Positions 45,866 to 54,985 of a stretch of DNA of 64,000 nucleotides are shown piece after piece. Numbering within the stretch: position 1 is the first letter of the stretch; each line of letters starts with the position of its first letter. The stretch is taken from assembly GCA_035342095.1 (NCBI GenBank), contig DAOQWL010000020.1:7396-71395 (forward strand), read 5' to 3'. The notes below the pieces were generated by a model. It saw nothing but the letters and a program-made list of their open reading frames with translations, was not told where the DNA came from and did not search any database. The DNA comes from PLanc-01 sp035342095 (GTDB lineage: Bacteria; Planctomycetota; Phycisphaerae; Sedimentisphaerales; Anaerobacaceae). Made by a program: the position numbers and the translations under genes.

Positions 45866-46288
45866 TCAGAAGACCAGCTCGAGAAGGCTGTCTTTCAGAA
45901 CCTGGTCTTCTCGCTGAAGGTTGCGGATGTACGTGATGATGTCTCTTCGGCTGATGATTCCGACGAGTCGGCCCTTGTCGAGGATGGGGACTCGGCGGAA
46001 GTGGTTCGTCCGCAGGGATTCGACCACGCTGTGCAGGTCGTCTTCCTGATCGAAGCTGACCACGTTGGAGGTCATGAAGTCCTTGACCTCGCCGGGCCGG
46101 TCCTCGTTGTTGTAGAGCAGCGAGAGGACATCCTTCTCGGTGATGATGCCCACGAGCGTGTCGTTCCGGTCCACGACCGGCAGGCCGGTGATGTTGTTCA
46201 GGGCCATCACGCGGATGGCCTCGTAGATATCCTCGTGCAGGCCGACGCTGATCACGCGAGTGTTCATCACAGCTTTCGCCTTGGTCAT
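45866..46288 (-). CDS. CBS-domain-pair protein (first of tandem pair)
   Basis: 140 residues with two CBS motifs: NITGLPVVDRNDTLVGIITE and FRRVPILDKGRLVGIISRRD. It is a clear paralogue of the next gene, which repeats the phrases LLVDKDITGIPVV and KNHFRRVPIL almost exactly, and has a 15-residue C-terminal helix that the other lacks. GGAGG precedes the ATG by 8 bases. The two may form mixed dimers. Confidence 0.9.
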   Translation of the reverse strand: MTKAKAVMNTRVISVGLHEDIYEAIRVMALNNITGLPVVDRNDTLVGIITEKDVLSLLYNNEDRPGEVKDFMTSNVVSFDQEDDLHSVVESLRTNHFRRVPILDKGRLVGIISRRDIITYIRNLQREDQVLKDSLLELVF

Positions 46289-46423
46289 CGATCATACCTC
46301 CAAAGACCACGCAGATTAGATGTTTTCTCCAATGCCTCCCGTTTCTCTATCGGCAATTGCGTGCGTCGGAATAAGCAGGGCACTCGAATCTCGTCTGATG
46401 GACGCAGAAGGGCAGCAATTCGA

Positions 46424-46451
46424 TTGCATTCGGCCTGAGCGAGGGTATAAT
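46424..46451 (+). promoter_or_regulatory. Sigma-70-type promoter for the second pseudopilin-like gene
   Basis: TTGCAT at 46424-46429 and a perfect TATAAT at 46446-46451 with 16 bases between. It predicts a leader of roughly 125 bases before the ATG at 46585. Confidence 0.5.
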
Positions 46452-46584
46452 GGAGGTGTTTCACGGCGGTCTTCTTGCCGGCATCGGGCGAGATTATCGG
46501 TCGTGCGGAGGCCCATGCGAGGGAGAAGTCGCCTGGTCGTCGGTACGGGCATATGAACTCCCAAAAGGAAAAGGAGCTATCGCC

Positions 46585-47376
46585 ATGGGATCCCGCCAGC
46601 ACGCTTTCACACTCATCGAATTGCTCGTCGTCATCTCCATCATCGCGATTCTGATGGCCATCATGATGCCTGCCCTCCAGCGGGTCAAGACGCAGGCCCA
46701 GGAGATGACCTGCCGAGCCAACTTGCGCCAGTATGGGATCGCCCAGACGATGTACCTTGACGAATCCGACGACCGGTATCCCTATGCCTGGAACTCGCTG
46801 GTCAAGAATGAGCGTCCTGTGTCCGGGTATGAGCGGTACTGCAGGTGGCATGACCCGCGGTATCCAGCGGACGGCCCGTTCTGGCCCTTCCTGAAGGAGG
46901 AGAAGGTCCACTTGTGCCCGACGTTCAACGTCCTGGCCAAGACCGAGGGGGCCCGGCACCCGAGCCATGTCGCCACCAATCCGATCGATCCCTACTACAG
47001 CTACAGCATGAACGCCTTCCTTGGCAACCACGACAGCAGCACGAGTCCGTCCGGCGTGCTCAAGCGGTCCGGCATCACCAGGAGCCATGCGGAGGTGTTC
47101 TTCTTTGGAGAGGAGAATATGTGGGCCCGGCCCGGCAACTCGAATGTGCTCAATGACAACGCGTTGTGCGGCGACGGCCGGGACTGGTTCGGCACCTTCC
47201 ACGGCGCCAAACAGAGCGACTGGAACGGCGGCACGGCCACCCTTGTGTTCGTGGACGCGCACGTTGACTCCGTGCGATCCGCGCTACAGGTCGCGCCGAA
47301 TGGAACGATGGACAAATCCCAGGCGGAGTACGGGCGGTTCGAGAAGTTCGCCTGGCCGCTCAGCAAGGCGCCCTGA
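46585..47376 (+). CDS. Pseudopilin-like protein with prepilin leader
   Basis: 263 residues. Leader MGSRQHA then FTLIELLVVISIIAILMAIM with Glu+5. The globular part carries CRANLRQYGIAQTMYLDESD, VHLCPTFNV, EVFFFGEENMW and the late ATLVFVDAHVDSV, which corresponds to the DGH-type motif of its relative at 44.0-44.8 kb. AAAAGGAG is 8 bases upstream. It is a stand-alone gene, possibly a substrate or surface fibre of the type II machinery. Confidence 0.88.
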   Translation: MGSRQHAFTLIELLVVISIIAILMAIMMPALQRVKTQAQEMTCRANLRQYGIAQTMYLDESDDRYPYAWNSLVKNERPVSGYERYCRWHDPRYPADGPFWPFLKEEKVHLCPTFNVLAKTEGARHPSHVATNPIDPYYSYSMNAFLGNHDSSTSPSGVLKRSGITRSHAEVFFFGEENMWARPGNSNVLNDNALCGDGRDWFGTFHGAKQSDWNGGTATLVFVDAHVDSVRSALQVAPNGTMDKSQAEYGRFEKFAWPLSKAP

Positions 47377-47504
47377 TCGACGATGGCCTGGCTTTCGAGA
47401 TGCGAGACGATACAATGGCGACATGGGACCGACAAGGACTGTACACGATTGTCGGAGAATAGGGACCCCATAAAACGGAGACATTTCGTCGGAGCAGCTT
47501 GCAT

Positions 47505-47751
47505 CGTGCTGCTGATCGCCCCTGGCACGGGCGAGGACGACAAAGTCCGCGGCGGCCACGCCGATGTCGTCGTTTCGGGAGATCGGGCGTTTCTATTCCA
47601 CTTCACGCACCCGGGTCGGCGACCCGACGCCCCCAAGACCGATACGGAACAGCGCCGAAGCTCGATCCAGGTCGTGGAGTTGAAATACGAGGACGGCCGA
47701 CTGACCTGCGACCGCAACCAACCCACGCATATTCGCTTGTTGCCGGGTTAA
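47505..47751 (+). pseudogene. 5'-truncated remnant of a secreted glycosidase (GH43-like C-terminus)
   Basis: An open frame of which only about the last 80 residues look like protein: PGTGEDDKVRGGHADVVV, DRAFLFHFTHPGRR, RRSSIQVVELKYEDG and LTCDRNQP. This is the C-terminal stretch of a family of planctomycete glycosidases (GH43-like) that normally have 250 or more residues before it, including the catalytic residues. Nothing of that part is found upstream, where a different gene ends at 47376. It is therefore a decayed or truncated copy. Confidence 0.6.
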
Positions 47752-48494
47752 TCCAGGTCTCTGGGCGGTTCGATAGTCCCCCGTTTCTGAAGGAACTGGG
47801 CGACGAGCCACCAGAGCAGGGCCCAGATCACGCCGATGCTCCAGCCGGCGAGCACATCCGTCGGGTAGTGGGCGCCCAAGTAAACCCGGCTGAACCCCAC
47901 GAGCAGCGTGACCAGCATGGCGACCGTGACGAAGTACAGCTTGACGTGGTATCGCTTGCTGACTCGGGCCAGCAGGGCGCCGAGCGTGAGGTACACGACG
48001 GCCGAGAGCATCGAATGCCCGCTGGGGAAGCTCGATGTCGCGATGTAGCCGGCGCCCGAGAAGAAGGCGGGCCGGGGCCGGTCGAACAGGCCCTTGAGCA
48101 GCAACGAAACGAGCAGACCGCCGGCAGTGGCGATCCCGAGCAGCACCAGCGCGCGGTATTGCCGTCGGATGAACAGATAGCCCGCACAGGCGAGGGTCAC
48201 CAGCGTCAGCACGGCGGCGCCGCCCAGGGCCGTCACGTCGCGCCACCCGTCCTCGAACCACTTCGGGCCGATGGGGTCGGTCATGTCGCCCGGAGTGCGG
48301 AGCCGGCGGAGCACCCACTCGTCGTATTGCTGCGTCGTCCCTTCCAGGACCTCGTCGACCAGCTCGATTGCCAGCCAGCCCGCGCCGGCAATGACGGCCA
48401 GAACGATCAGCATCAGCAGGTCCATGTTCGCCCGGAGCCAGTTCAACGCATCCGATGCCCTGGCGGCCATCCTGTCTGTCGTTTTCGTCTTCAC
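47748..48494 (-). CDS. PAP2-family membrane phosphatase
   Basis: 248 residues, about six transmembrane helices. All three phosphatase motifs are present: KGLFDRPRP, PSGHS and SRVYLGAHYPTDV. The family dephosphorylates lipid phosphates such as undecaprenyl diphosphate or phosphatidic acid at the outer face of the inner membrane. The GTG start at 48494 has GGGAG 9 bases upstream; an ATG at 48470 and a longer TTG frame are alternatives. The stop overlaps the end of the glycosidase remnant by 4 bases. Confidence 0.88.
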   Translation of the reverse strand: MKTKTTDRMAARASDALNWLRANMDLLMLIVLAVIAGAGWLAIELVDEVLEGTTQQYDEWVLRRLRTPGDMTDPIGPKWFEDGWRDVTALGGAAVLTLVTLACAGYLFIRRQYRALVLLGIATAGGLLVSLLLKGLFDRPRPAFFSGAGYIATSSFPSGHSMLSAVVYLTLGALLARVSKRYHVKLYFVTVAMLVTLLVGFSRVYLGAHYPTDVLAGWSIGVIWALLWWLVAQFLQKRGTIEPPRDLD

Positions 48495-48891
48495 GTCCGA
48501 ATGCTCCCGCTCATTCAGTCCTCGTCGCGCACACAACGCCAAGCGAAACCGGTCGATTGTCCGACATCATCCGTGCTGCCGGTGGACCGCATTCTACCCT
48601 CATCAGTCGCGCGTGTACACAGCGAGGAGCCAGGACAACAGGGCAATCGCATGTGAGTATCGAACCCTGGGATGGAGCAGCTTGCAGTGTCCAAAGGGGC
48701 CTGCCCTGAGCCTGCCGAAGAAGCGTATTCTCCAGAGTACGGAAGATAACGCCTTACGGCGTCACTACGAGCCGGTCCAGGTCGCCATTGTCGTCCGAGA
48801 GAGTGCCGCACACGGGAACCTGCCATTGCCCTGGTTCTACCGGTCGCACCCTGGACTCCAGGCGGCAGTCTGGAGTATCCTGTTGCTCGGG
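48495..48891. other. Noncoding stretch with dispersed small repeats
   Basis: About 400 bases with no credible gene. It contains CCCTGAGCCTGCCGAAG near 48704, a widespread intergenic repeat motif, and the arm copy at 48748-48770. Confidence 0.4.
48748..48770. repeat. Second copy of the TCGTAGTGACGCC hairpin arm
   Basis: AACGCCTTACGGCGTCACTA plus CGA differs at one base from the reverse complement of the arm near 20922. Only one arm is recognisable here, so it is a partial copy. Confidence 0.55.
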
Positions 48892-49005
48892 ATGCTGGCC
48901 TTGTGGCTGATGTCCTATGCCGCGGCGGGCATTGTCCTTCTACTCGCGGCGCTGGCGCTGCCCTGGCAGCCGAAACGTCCGACGGACAAGGCCGCATCGG
49001 ATTGA
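48892..49005 (+). CDS. Possible small membrane peptide
   Basis: From the only internal ATG the frame encodes 37 residues with one strong hydrophobic segment (MSYAAAGIVLLLAALALPWQ) and a charged tail. The hydrophobic region extends upstream of this ATG (AAVWSILLLGMLALWL), so the real start, if any, may be a non-ATG codon. No ribosome site is visible. It may be a decayed fragment. Confidence 0.25.
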   Translation: MLALWLMSYAAAGIVLLLAALALPWQPKRPTDKAASD

Positions 49006-49014
49006 AGTGAATCG

Positions 49015-50826
49015 ATGACCTCTTTGAATGATACGAACCAGTACCTGCCGACGACGCCGGAAGAGATGCACCGCCGGGGGTGGGACCGGGCGGATGTGAT
49101 TCTCGTCACAGGCGACGCCTACGTGGACCATCCCTCCTTCGGCGCCGCGTTGATTGGCCGCTGGCTGGAGAAACTGGGGTATCGCATCGCGATTCTCGCC
49201 CAGCCCGATTGGCGGAGCGTGGACCCGTTCCGTTCGCTTGGCGCGCCGAGGCTGTTCTGGGGCATCACCTCCGGCTGCATCGACTCGCGTCTGAACGACT
49301 ACGCGTCGATGGGCAACCGCAGGCAGGCGGATGTCTACAGTCCCGGCGGGGCCACCGGGATGCGTCCGGCTCGGCCCTTGTTGACGTACTCTGCCCGCGC
49401 CCGCGAGGCCTGTCCGCAGGTCCCGATCGTCCTGGGCGGCCTGGAGGCCAGCCTCCGCAGGCTCGTTCACTACGATTACATCTCGGACAAGATGATGCGG
49501 TCCGTCCTCGTGGACGCCAAGGCGGACCTGCTGGTTTTCGGCATGGGCGAGCTGGCGATTGCCGAGATCGCCCGTCGGCTGGATCGCGGCGAATCGACTG
49601 ACTCCATGACCGATGTTGCAGGCACGGCCTATCGCCTGGTCCGGAACGTGTCGGCGCCGGTGGACGCCGTCCGCTTGCCCTCGTTGACGCAACAGAGCGA
49701 GGACAAGCAGCAAGTCCTCGCGGCGCAAACCCAGTATCAGCAACTTGCCCGGCCCGGCGGTTCGCCTGTGATTCAGGACCAGGACCCCGGCACCATCGTG
49801 GTGATGCCGCCCGCCCGAGCCCTGACCGGCGACGAACTGGACGGACTCTACGATCTGCCTTTCACGCGGCGGGAGCACCCACGCTACACGAGCCTGGGCG
49901 GGATCGCGGCGTTGGAGCCGGTCGCCTCTTCGATCACGACGCATCGCGGCTGTTACGGCGGCTGCTCGTTCTGCTCGATCTACTTCCACCAGGGCAAGGA
50001 GATTACCTCCCGCAGCGTCGGATCGCTGCTGGCGGAGGCGGATCGGATCGCGGCCGATTCCCGTTTCCACGGCACGATCAGCGACATCGGCGGTCCCACC
50101 GCCAACATGTACGGCACGAGCTGTGCCGCCCAGCAGGCCTGTTCGCGAGCGAGTTGCATCTTCCCTTCCGTTTGCTCGAGCCTGCATCTGGACTTCGGGC
50201 CATTGCTGGAGATGATGGAGGCGTTCGTCCGGTGGAAGGGACAGGGGCGAGGCAGGAGACACGTCTACGTCGCCTCGGGTATCCGGCACGACCTGGCGGT
50301 GGGCAGCCGGGAGTATCTCGATCTGCTTGTCGGGCACTTCGTGGGCGGACATCTGAAGGTGGCCCCGGAACACTACTGCGACCAGGTCCTGCGGCTGATG
50401 GGCAAGCCCTCGTTCGAGGTCTTTCGCGAGTTCGAGGATCAATTCGACGACGCCTGTCGGCGGGCGGGCAGGGAGTACTACCTCGTGCCGTATTTCATCA
50501 GCTCCCACCCCGGCTGCACGCTCGACGATGCGGTCAAGCTGACCGACTATCTCGTCTCTCGCAACTGGCAGCCTCGCCAGGTGCAGGACTTTGTGCCTGT
50601 GCCGCTAACGCGATCGACTGCGCTGTACGTCTCCGGGCAGGATGAGAAAGGCCGCTCGATCCACGTCCCCAGCGGTCGCGGCGAGAAGCGTCTCCAGGCG
50701 GCCCTGCTCCAGTACTATCGCGACTCCAACGCCAAGGTCATCACGGAGCACCTGCGGGCGGGCGATCACGCCAGGCTCTTGAAGGACATCCGGCGGATCT
50801 GGTCCTCCCATCGCCGCCGGAAGTAA
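49015..50826 (+). CDS. ygiQ: YgiQ-family radical SAM protein
   Basis: 603 residues; E. coli YgiQ is about 740. The radical SAM cluster C-x3-C-x2-C is in RGCYGGCSFCSI (about 317-324). An N-terminal YgiQ-specific region (MHRRGWDRADVILVTGDAYV, FWGITSGCIDSRLNDY, IVLGGLEASLRRLVHYDY) is conserved. The C-terminus lacks the long Lys/Arg-rich tail of the E. coli protein. The family is widespread, and its reaction is still uncertain. GAAGTGA is 5 bases before the ATG. Confidence 0.92.
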   Translation: MTSLNDTNQYLPTTPEEMHRRGWDRADVILVTGDAYVDHPSFGAALIGRWLEKLGYRIAILAQPDWRSVDPFRSLGAPRLFWGITSGCIDSRLNDYASMGNRRQADVYSPGGATGMRPARPLLTYSARAREACPQVPIVLGGLEASLRRLVHYDYISDKMMRSVLVDAKADLLVFGMGELAIAEIARRLDRGESTDSMTDVAGTAYRLVRNVSAPVDAVRLPSLTQQSEDKQQVLAAQTQYQQLARPGGSPVIQDQDPGTIVVMPPARALTGDELDGLYDLPFTRREHPRYTSLGGIAALEPVASSITTHRGCYGGCSFCSIYFHQGKEITSRSVGSLLAEADRIAADSRFHGTISDIGGPTANMYGTSCAAQQACSRASCIFPSVCSSLHLDFGPLLEMMEAFVRWKGQGRGRRHVYVASGIRHDLAVGSREYLDLLVGHFVGGHLKVAPEHYCDQVLRLMGKPSFEVFREFEDQFDDACRRAGREYYLVPYFISSHPGCTLDDAVKLTDYLVSRNWQPRQVQDFVPVPLTRSTALYVSGQDEKGRSIHVPSGRGEKRLQAALLQYYRDSNAKVITEHLRAGDHARLLKDIRRIWSSHRRRK

Positions 50827-50945
50827 CTGTCTGCCTGCTTTTCGCCAGGATGCGCACGGCCATTGCGGAAGACGGCCCAGGTGGGTAGAGTCTTTGGGCA
50901 AGTCGTGAATCGCGAATTCGAATGGTGAACCAGGGAAGTGATGGT

Positions 50946-51623
50946 ATGGTTCTTGGAGTGCTCCTCAGAGGTGGTATAGAAGACTGGGCGGGGCCGGTCG
51001 GGCTCGTCGTTCATCATGCCCTTCTGTTGTTTGCGGTCGTCAATCCGATCGGCAACATCCCGGTCTACGCCGATCTGACGCGAGAGCTGGCGATCCGCGA
51101 GCGGGGAAACGTCATGAACCTCGCGGTCCTCACGTCGCTGTGCGTCGTGACGATCTTCGCCCTGGTCGGTGACTGGAGCCTGGTCTACCTGTTCAATGTG
51201 ACCGTGGGAGAGCTGGCGATAGCCGGCGGCATCCTCCTGTTCATCGTGGCCCTTCGCGGCGTGATGGCCCAGGGTGCCGTGTACCAGCATCCCAAAGACA
51301 GTCGCATGTTGGCGGTCTTTCCGATTGCCTTTCCCATCATGGTGGGTCCCGGCGCGATCACGATGACGATCATCACGACGGGCGCGATCGGACAGGGCCT
51401 GATGGTCATCACCGCGGTAGTCACCTTCTTCTTCGTGTTCCTGATCGCCCGCAATGCCGACCGCCTGATGCGTCTGGTCGGTCCTTACGCCGGCATGATG
51501 ATCGCTCGGCTTCTCTACATCTTCCTGGCGGCCCGCGCCGTCGCCATGATCCTCGACGGCGTGACGGCGTTCATCCACAGCCTGTTCCCAGGCGACCCAA
51601 ACGCTGTCGCCATGCTCCTCTAA
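50946..51623 (+). CDS. MarC-family integral membrane protein
   Basis: 225 residues with six hydrophobic helices: LLLFAVVNPIGNIPVYADLT with the conserved NP-x-G near the start, LAIAGGILLFIVALRG, AVFPIAFPIMVGPGAIT and MMIARLLYIFLAARAVAMIL. The family (formerly linked to multiple antibiotic resistance) has no firmly known transport substrate. The second ATG is chosen because GGGAAG lies 7 bases upstream of it. Confidence 0.88.
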   Translation: MVLGVLLRGGIEDWAGPVGLVVHHALLLFAVVNPIGNIPVYADLTRELAIRERGNVMNLAVLTSLCVVTIFALVGDWSLVYLFNVTVGELAIAGGILLFIVALRGVMAQGAVYQHPKDSRMLAVFPIAFPIMVGPGAITMTIITTGAIGQGLMVITAVVTFFFVFLIARNADRLMRLVGPYAGMMIARLLYIFLAARAVAMILDGVTAFIHSLFPGDPNAVAMLL

Positions 51624-53095
51624 GCTGTCGCGTTGTCCTGCCGGTTCAAGGACGGAAAGGGCGTGCCTCGGACAAGCTCGACGACCTGGCCGGTGCGGGC
51701 CGACGCCCAGGGTTCGAGGTGGATTCCGACCGAAGCGACCTGGACCCCCTCCGGCAAGATCGACCAGCGGCGGTGGACGCCGCCGATGGCCGCCGGGACG
51801 GGATTGTCCCCGAGCTGCATCCGGAGGGCCGCACGGTAACGCGGCTCCTCGTAGGGATAGAACCGCACGGGTGTCTTCGCGATGACCTGTTCCGCCAGAC
51901 GCCGAAGCAACCGCTCCACGGCCTGCAAATCCAGCGGCTCCGCCTGCTTCCACAGCAGTCCCAGAGTATCGCTCATGCAGCCACCTGTCTTCAACTGGCT
52001 TCTGAAGGCCTCCTGCGTGGTTTTCCTCGCGATCAGCTCGCCCATCGTGACGACGGACCCGTCCTCGTCCCGGATCAACAGGTCCCTCTCGGCCGTGATG
52101 TAGGCTCCTTGCGATTCGCGAGCGAAGTCCGGCGGCAGCAGAAACGACATCACGTGGGCCCGGTCGTCGAACAGTCGTGGGGCGACGACATTGAGATCGA
52201 TTTTGGATACGTCCACCTGCCAGGACTGGAAGTCCGGAAGCGCCTCGCGAATCGCGTTCGCTGTCGCGCCGACTGGACGATTCGCGTCTCGCGCTCGCTC
52301 GGACGGGTCGTGGTGCTCGCGAAGCGACCGTCGAACTGTCTCCTCCCTCTCGGGCGTCATGGCCGGCCCTTCTTTCGGCATCTTCGCTGCGAAATGGCGT
52401 TTCATGATGTCGCGAAGTGCCTCGCGCGGCACTGGGCCAAAACCCGCCGCTTTGCGGATGACCTGGTAGAAGGCCTCGGAATCCAGTCCCTCTTCTGCTG
52501 CCTCGCGGAGTTGTTGCAGGATCTGCTCGTATTTCTCGCTCATAGGTCTGCTCCCTTGGAGAATCCGCTCCGCTGCGGCCTGGAGTCGTTTGCGCCCATC
52601 GTGCAGCCTGCGTTTGAGCGTGCCGGTGGGTACATCCAGGAATCGGGCGGCGGCCTCGATCGTGTAATTCTCGAAGTAGAACAGCGAAATGGCCTCGCGG
52701 AGGATGGGCGGCAGTATCCGCACGGCCTCTTGCACCAGGGCAGCGAATTCCTGCCGCTCCAGACGCTCGCCCGGCGCAGGGGTCTCGGGATCGTCCGATT
52801 CCGGGGGTTTGACGCTGTCCGCGGCGCACGTTGCATTGCGCAGACGCCGTGCTGTGCGAACGACAATCGTCCGCAGCCAGGGGCCGAAGCGGTCGGGATC
52901 ACGGAGGCTCGCCAGTCCCTCCATCGCGGCGAAGAAGTCCTCAGATGCCGCGTCCTCTGGAAGCGACAGATCGCCGGTTACGCCGTAGGCCGCTGCACGA
53001 GCTGCACGCCAGTATCGCTGATACAGCCCAGCGATTGCCGCCGGCTCGCCGGATCTGGCCTGTTCCACCCAGTCGTGTTCTGCTCGTTCTGCCAT
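51620..53095 (-). CDS. ECF sigma factor with long C-terminal extension
   Basis: 491 residues. The first 180 are an ECF sigma factor: region 2 (AIAGLYQRYWRAARAAAYG, DRFGPWLRTIVVRTARRLR) and region 4 (LPPILREAISLFYFENYTIE, RFLDVPTGTLKRRLHDGRKR). About 310 residues follow with no recognised domain (YEQILQQLREAAEEG, VDVSKIDLNVVAPRLF, LDLQAVERLLRRLAEQVI). C-terminal extensions in ECF factors often replace an anti-sigma factor. Inside the frame, at 52543, an ATG (MSEKYEQ) has a strong AAGGGAG 7 bases upstream, so the extension may also be made alone. The start at 53095 has a weak ribosome site. It is convergent with the MarC-family gene and overlaps it by 4 bases. Confidence 0.85.
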   Translation of the reverse strand: MAERAEHDWVEQARSGEPAAIAGLYQRYWRAARAAAYGVTGDLSLPEDAASEDFFAAMEGLASLRDPDRFGPWLRTIVVRTARRLRNATCAADSVKPPESDDPETPAPGERLERQEFAALVQEAVRILPPILREAISLFYFENYTIEAAARFLDVPTGTLKRRLHDGRKRLQAAAERILQGSRPMSEKYEQILQQLREAAEEGLDSEAFYQVIRKAAGFGPVPREALRDIMKRHFAAKMPKEGPAMTPEREETVRRSLREHHDPSERARDANRPVGATANAIREALPDFQSWQVDVSKIDLNVVAPRLFDDRAHVMSFLLPPDFARESQGAYITAERDLLIRDEDGSVVTMGELIARKTTQEAFRSQLKTGGCMSDTLGLLWKQAEPLDLQAVERLLRRLAEQVIAKTPVRFYPYEEPRYRAALRMQLGDNPVPAAIGGVHRRWSILPEGVQVASVGIHLEPWASARTGQVVELVRGTPFPSLNRQDNATA

Positions 53096-53171
53096 ACCAT
53101 ATACTGTGTGTCCTGCAGCGGAGCGGAGGTTCGCGCCTTGTGACGTCGGGGACAGATATTTCTGAGGCGAT

Positions 53172-54119
53172 CTACTGTTGTCGTGATCGCAGCCTGCCTT
53201 CGCGGGCCCCTCGCGGCTGGCCCGGCCGGATCGGTGTTCGCGCTCCTCGCACCTCCATCGGGATCGAATAGAGCGAGGTCCGCGCCGTGATGAACAGGGT
53301 CTGGTTGTCCTTGCCGCCAAAGGTGACGTTGGCGGGGCCCTCGGGGACCTCGATCTGGGCGATCTTCTCTCCTCGCCTGTTGTAGACCGTGACAGCCTCA
53401 CCGGTCAGGTAGAGGTTGCCTCGTGCGTCGAGCGTCACGCCGTCGGAGCCCTGCTCGGCGAAGAGCTGCTTGTCGGAGAGCGTGCCGTCGTTGTTGATTC
53501 GGTAGGAGTAGGTCTTGTTGGCGCCGTGGTCGGCGACGTAGAGCCTCCGACCGTTGGGCGTGCCGATGATTCCGTTCGGACGCACCATGTCGCTGATGAC
53601 GCGGATCACCTTCTTGCGGTCCGGCGTGAGATAATACACGTGCTCACCGTCCTGTTCCATTCCGTCGCGGTTGCCATAGCGGGGATCGGTGAAGTAGACG
53701 CCGCCGTTGGGATCGATCCACAGGTCGTTGGGACTGTTGAATCGTTTGCCCTCGTACTTCTCCGCCAGCACGGTGATTTCGCCCTTGGGCGAGATGGATA
53801 CGATCCGTCGGTCGCCGCCCTGGCAGGCCAGGAGGTTGCCGGCCTTGTCGAAGTACAGCCCGTTGGCGCCGCCGGAGTTCTCCAGGAATGTGCTCAACGT
53901 GTCGGTCTCGACGAACCACTTGAGGATGCGGTTGTTGGGGATGTCTGCGAAGTAGACGTTTCCTTGCGCATCCGCAACGGGACCCTCCGTGAATGCGAAA
54001 TCGCCGGCCAGCTTCTTGACCTGTGCCCCGGAAGCTACGACACGGACATTCTCCTGGGCACTACATGTGGCCGCTGTTGCCGCGAGAACCAGCGCCAATA
54101 TGAGTCTCTTCCCGATCAT
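53172..54119 (-). CDS. Secreted SMP-30/gluconolactonase-family protein
   Basis: 315 residues. Signal peptide ILALVLAATAATCSAQ. A six-bladed beta-propeller of the SMP-30/LRE type: FTEGPVADAQGNVYFADIPN, RFNSPNDLWIDPNGGVYFTD, VRPNGIIGTPNGRRLYVAD and SDGVTLDARGNLYLTG. The metal-ligand Glu (FTEGP), Asn (SPNDL and RPNGI) and Asp (GSDGV) are in place, so lactone hydrolysis is plausible. AAAGGG precedes the ATG at 54119 by 7 bases. It is in a same-strand cluster with two other exported enzymes. Confidence 0.9.
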   Translation of the reverse strand: MIGKRLILALVLAATAATCSAQENVRVVASGAQVKKLAGDFAFTEGPVADAQGNVYFADIPNNRILKWFVETDTLSTFLENSGGANGLYFDKAGNLLACQGGDRRIVSISPKGEITVLAEKYEGKRFNSPNDLWIDPNGGVYFTDPRYGNRDGMEQDGEHVYYLTPDRKKVIRVISDMVRPNGIIGTPNGRRLYVADHGANKTYSYRINNDGTLSDKQLFAEQGSDGVTLDARGNLYLTGEAVTVYNRRGEKIAQIEVPEGPANVTFGGKDNQTLFITARTSLYSIPMEVRGARTPIRPGQPRGAREGRLRSRQQ

Positions 54120-54259
54120 AGTCTTGCCCTTTCCATTTTCGGGTGAGTCTACCCGCCGACTTGCCGCACGGCAAGCCTCCGATCCGGCTTTCATGGAGCA
54201 TGTTTGTCTTCTGGGTCTATTGTTCAGGCGAGAGTCGGACTCCGTGTTCCGCCCGGTGT

Positions 54260-54907
54260 TCATCGGATCTTGTAGCTGATCGACATGCCGTCGTTCTTTT
54301 CCATCGAGGAGCGGATGATCACTGTGTCGTAGTCAGGACTGGCCTGCACATAGTCGAGGTAGTCCTTCATGGCCCGCGCCGACTGGATCACATTGTCCGC
54401 GACGACCACCGCGCCGGCAGACAGCTTGGGCTCGATGATCTTGAGGTACTTGAAGTAGTCGCTCTTGACGGCGTCGATGAAGACGAAGTCGATGGGGCCC
54501 TCGATCTCAGCGAGCGTCTTGAGGGCGTCGCCCTCCACGCAGGTGACGACGTTCTCCAGCCCGACCTTGGCGAGGTTCTCGCGGGTCTGGCGGACGCGGG
54601 CGGGATCGATTTCCAGGGTCCAGAGGTGCCCGCCGGTCCGCTCGAAGGCGATCCCCATGTTGATTGCGCCGAACCCGGCGGCCGAGCCGACCTCCACGCC
54701 CCGCTTGGCGCGGGCGGTTTCGACGAGGATGCGAAGCATCATCGCGTCGCCGGGGGCGGTGCTCAGGCCGTCCCGTTTGAAGGCTTCGATGAACTCCTTG
54801 CGGAATTCGGGACTCACCTTGCTGCTCTCCCCGGCGTAGACGCAAAGGCCGGCGAGACTCAACGCTGCGACACACAGAGCGGCTGCGACAATAGGACGAT
54901 GCTTCAT
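54260..54907 (-). CDS. O-methyltransferase with signal peptide
   Basis: 215 residues. An N-terminal signal-like segment (PIVAAALCVAALSLAGLCVY) precedes a class I SAM methyltransferase of the caffeoyl-CoA/catechol type: GVEVGSAAGFGAINMG as motif I, LWTLEIDPARV as the acidic loop, IDFVFIDAVKSDY with the metal Asp and VVVADNVIQSA. These enzymes need SAM, which is cytoplasmic, so an exported copy is unusual; the segment might be a membrane anchor instead. ATG at 54907. Confidence 0.85.
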   Translation of the reverse strand: MKHRPIVAAALCVAALSLAGLCVYAGESSKVSPEFRKEFIEAFKRDGLSTAPGDAMMLRILVETARAKRGVEVGSAAGFGAINMGIAFERTGGHLWTLEIDPARVRQTRENLAKVGLENVVTCVEGDALKTLAEIEGPIDFVFIDAVKSDYFKYLKIIEPKLSAGAVVVADNVIQSARAMKDYLDYVQASPDYDTVIIRSSMEKNDGMSISYKIR

Positions 54908-54924
54908 CGGGGACACCCCTGTCA

Positions 54925-54945
54925 ATTTACGATTTACGATTTACG
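54925..54945. repeat. Three tandem ATTTACG units
   Basis: ATTTACG is repeated three times without interruption in the 78-base gap between two genes. It is AT-rich compared with the surroundings. Confidence 0.6.
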
Positions 54946-54985
54946 ATTTGGCGACGCTGCGAGCTTCATGCTTCCAGTTCCGCCT

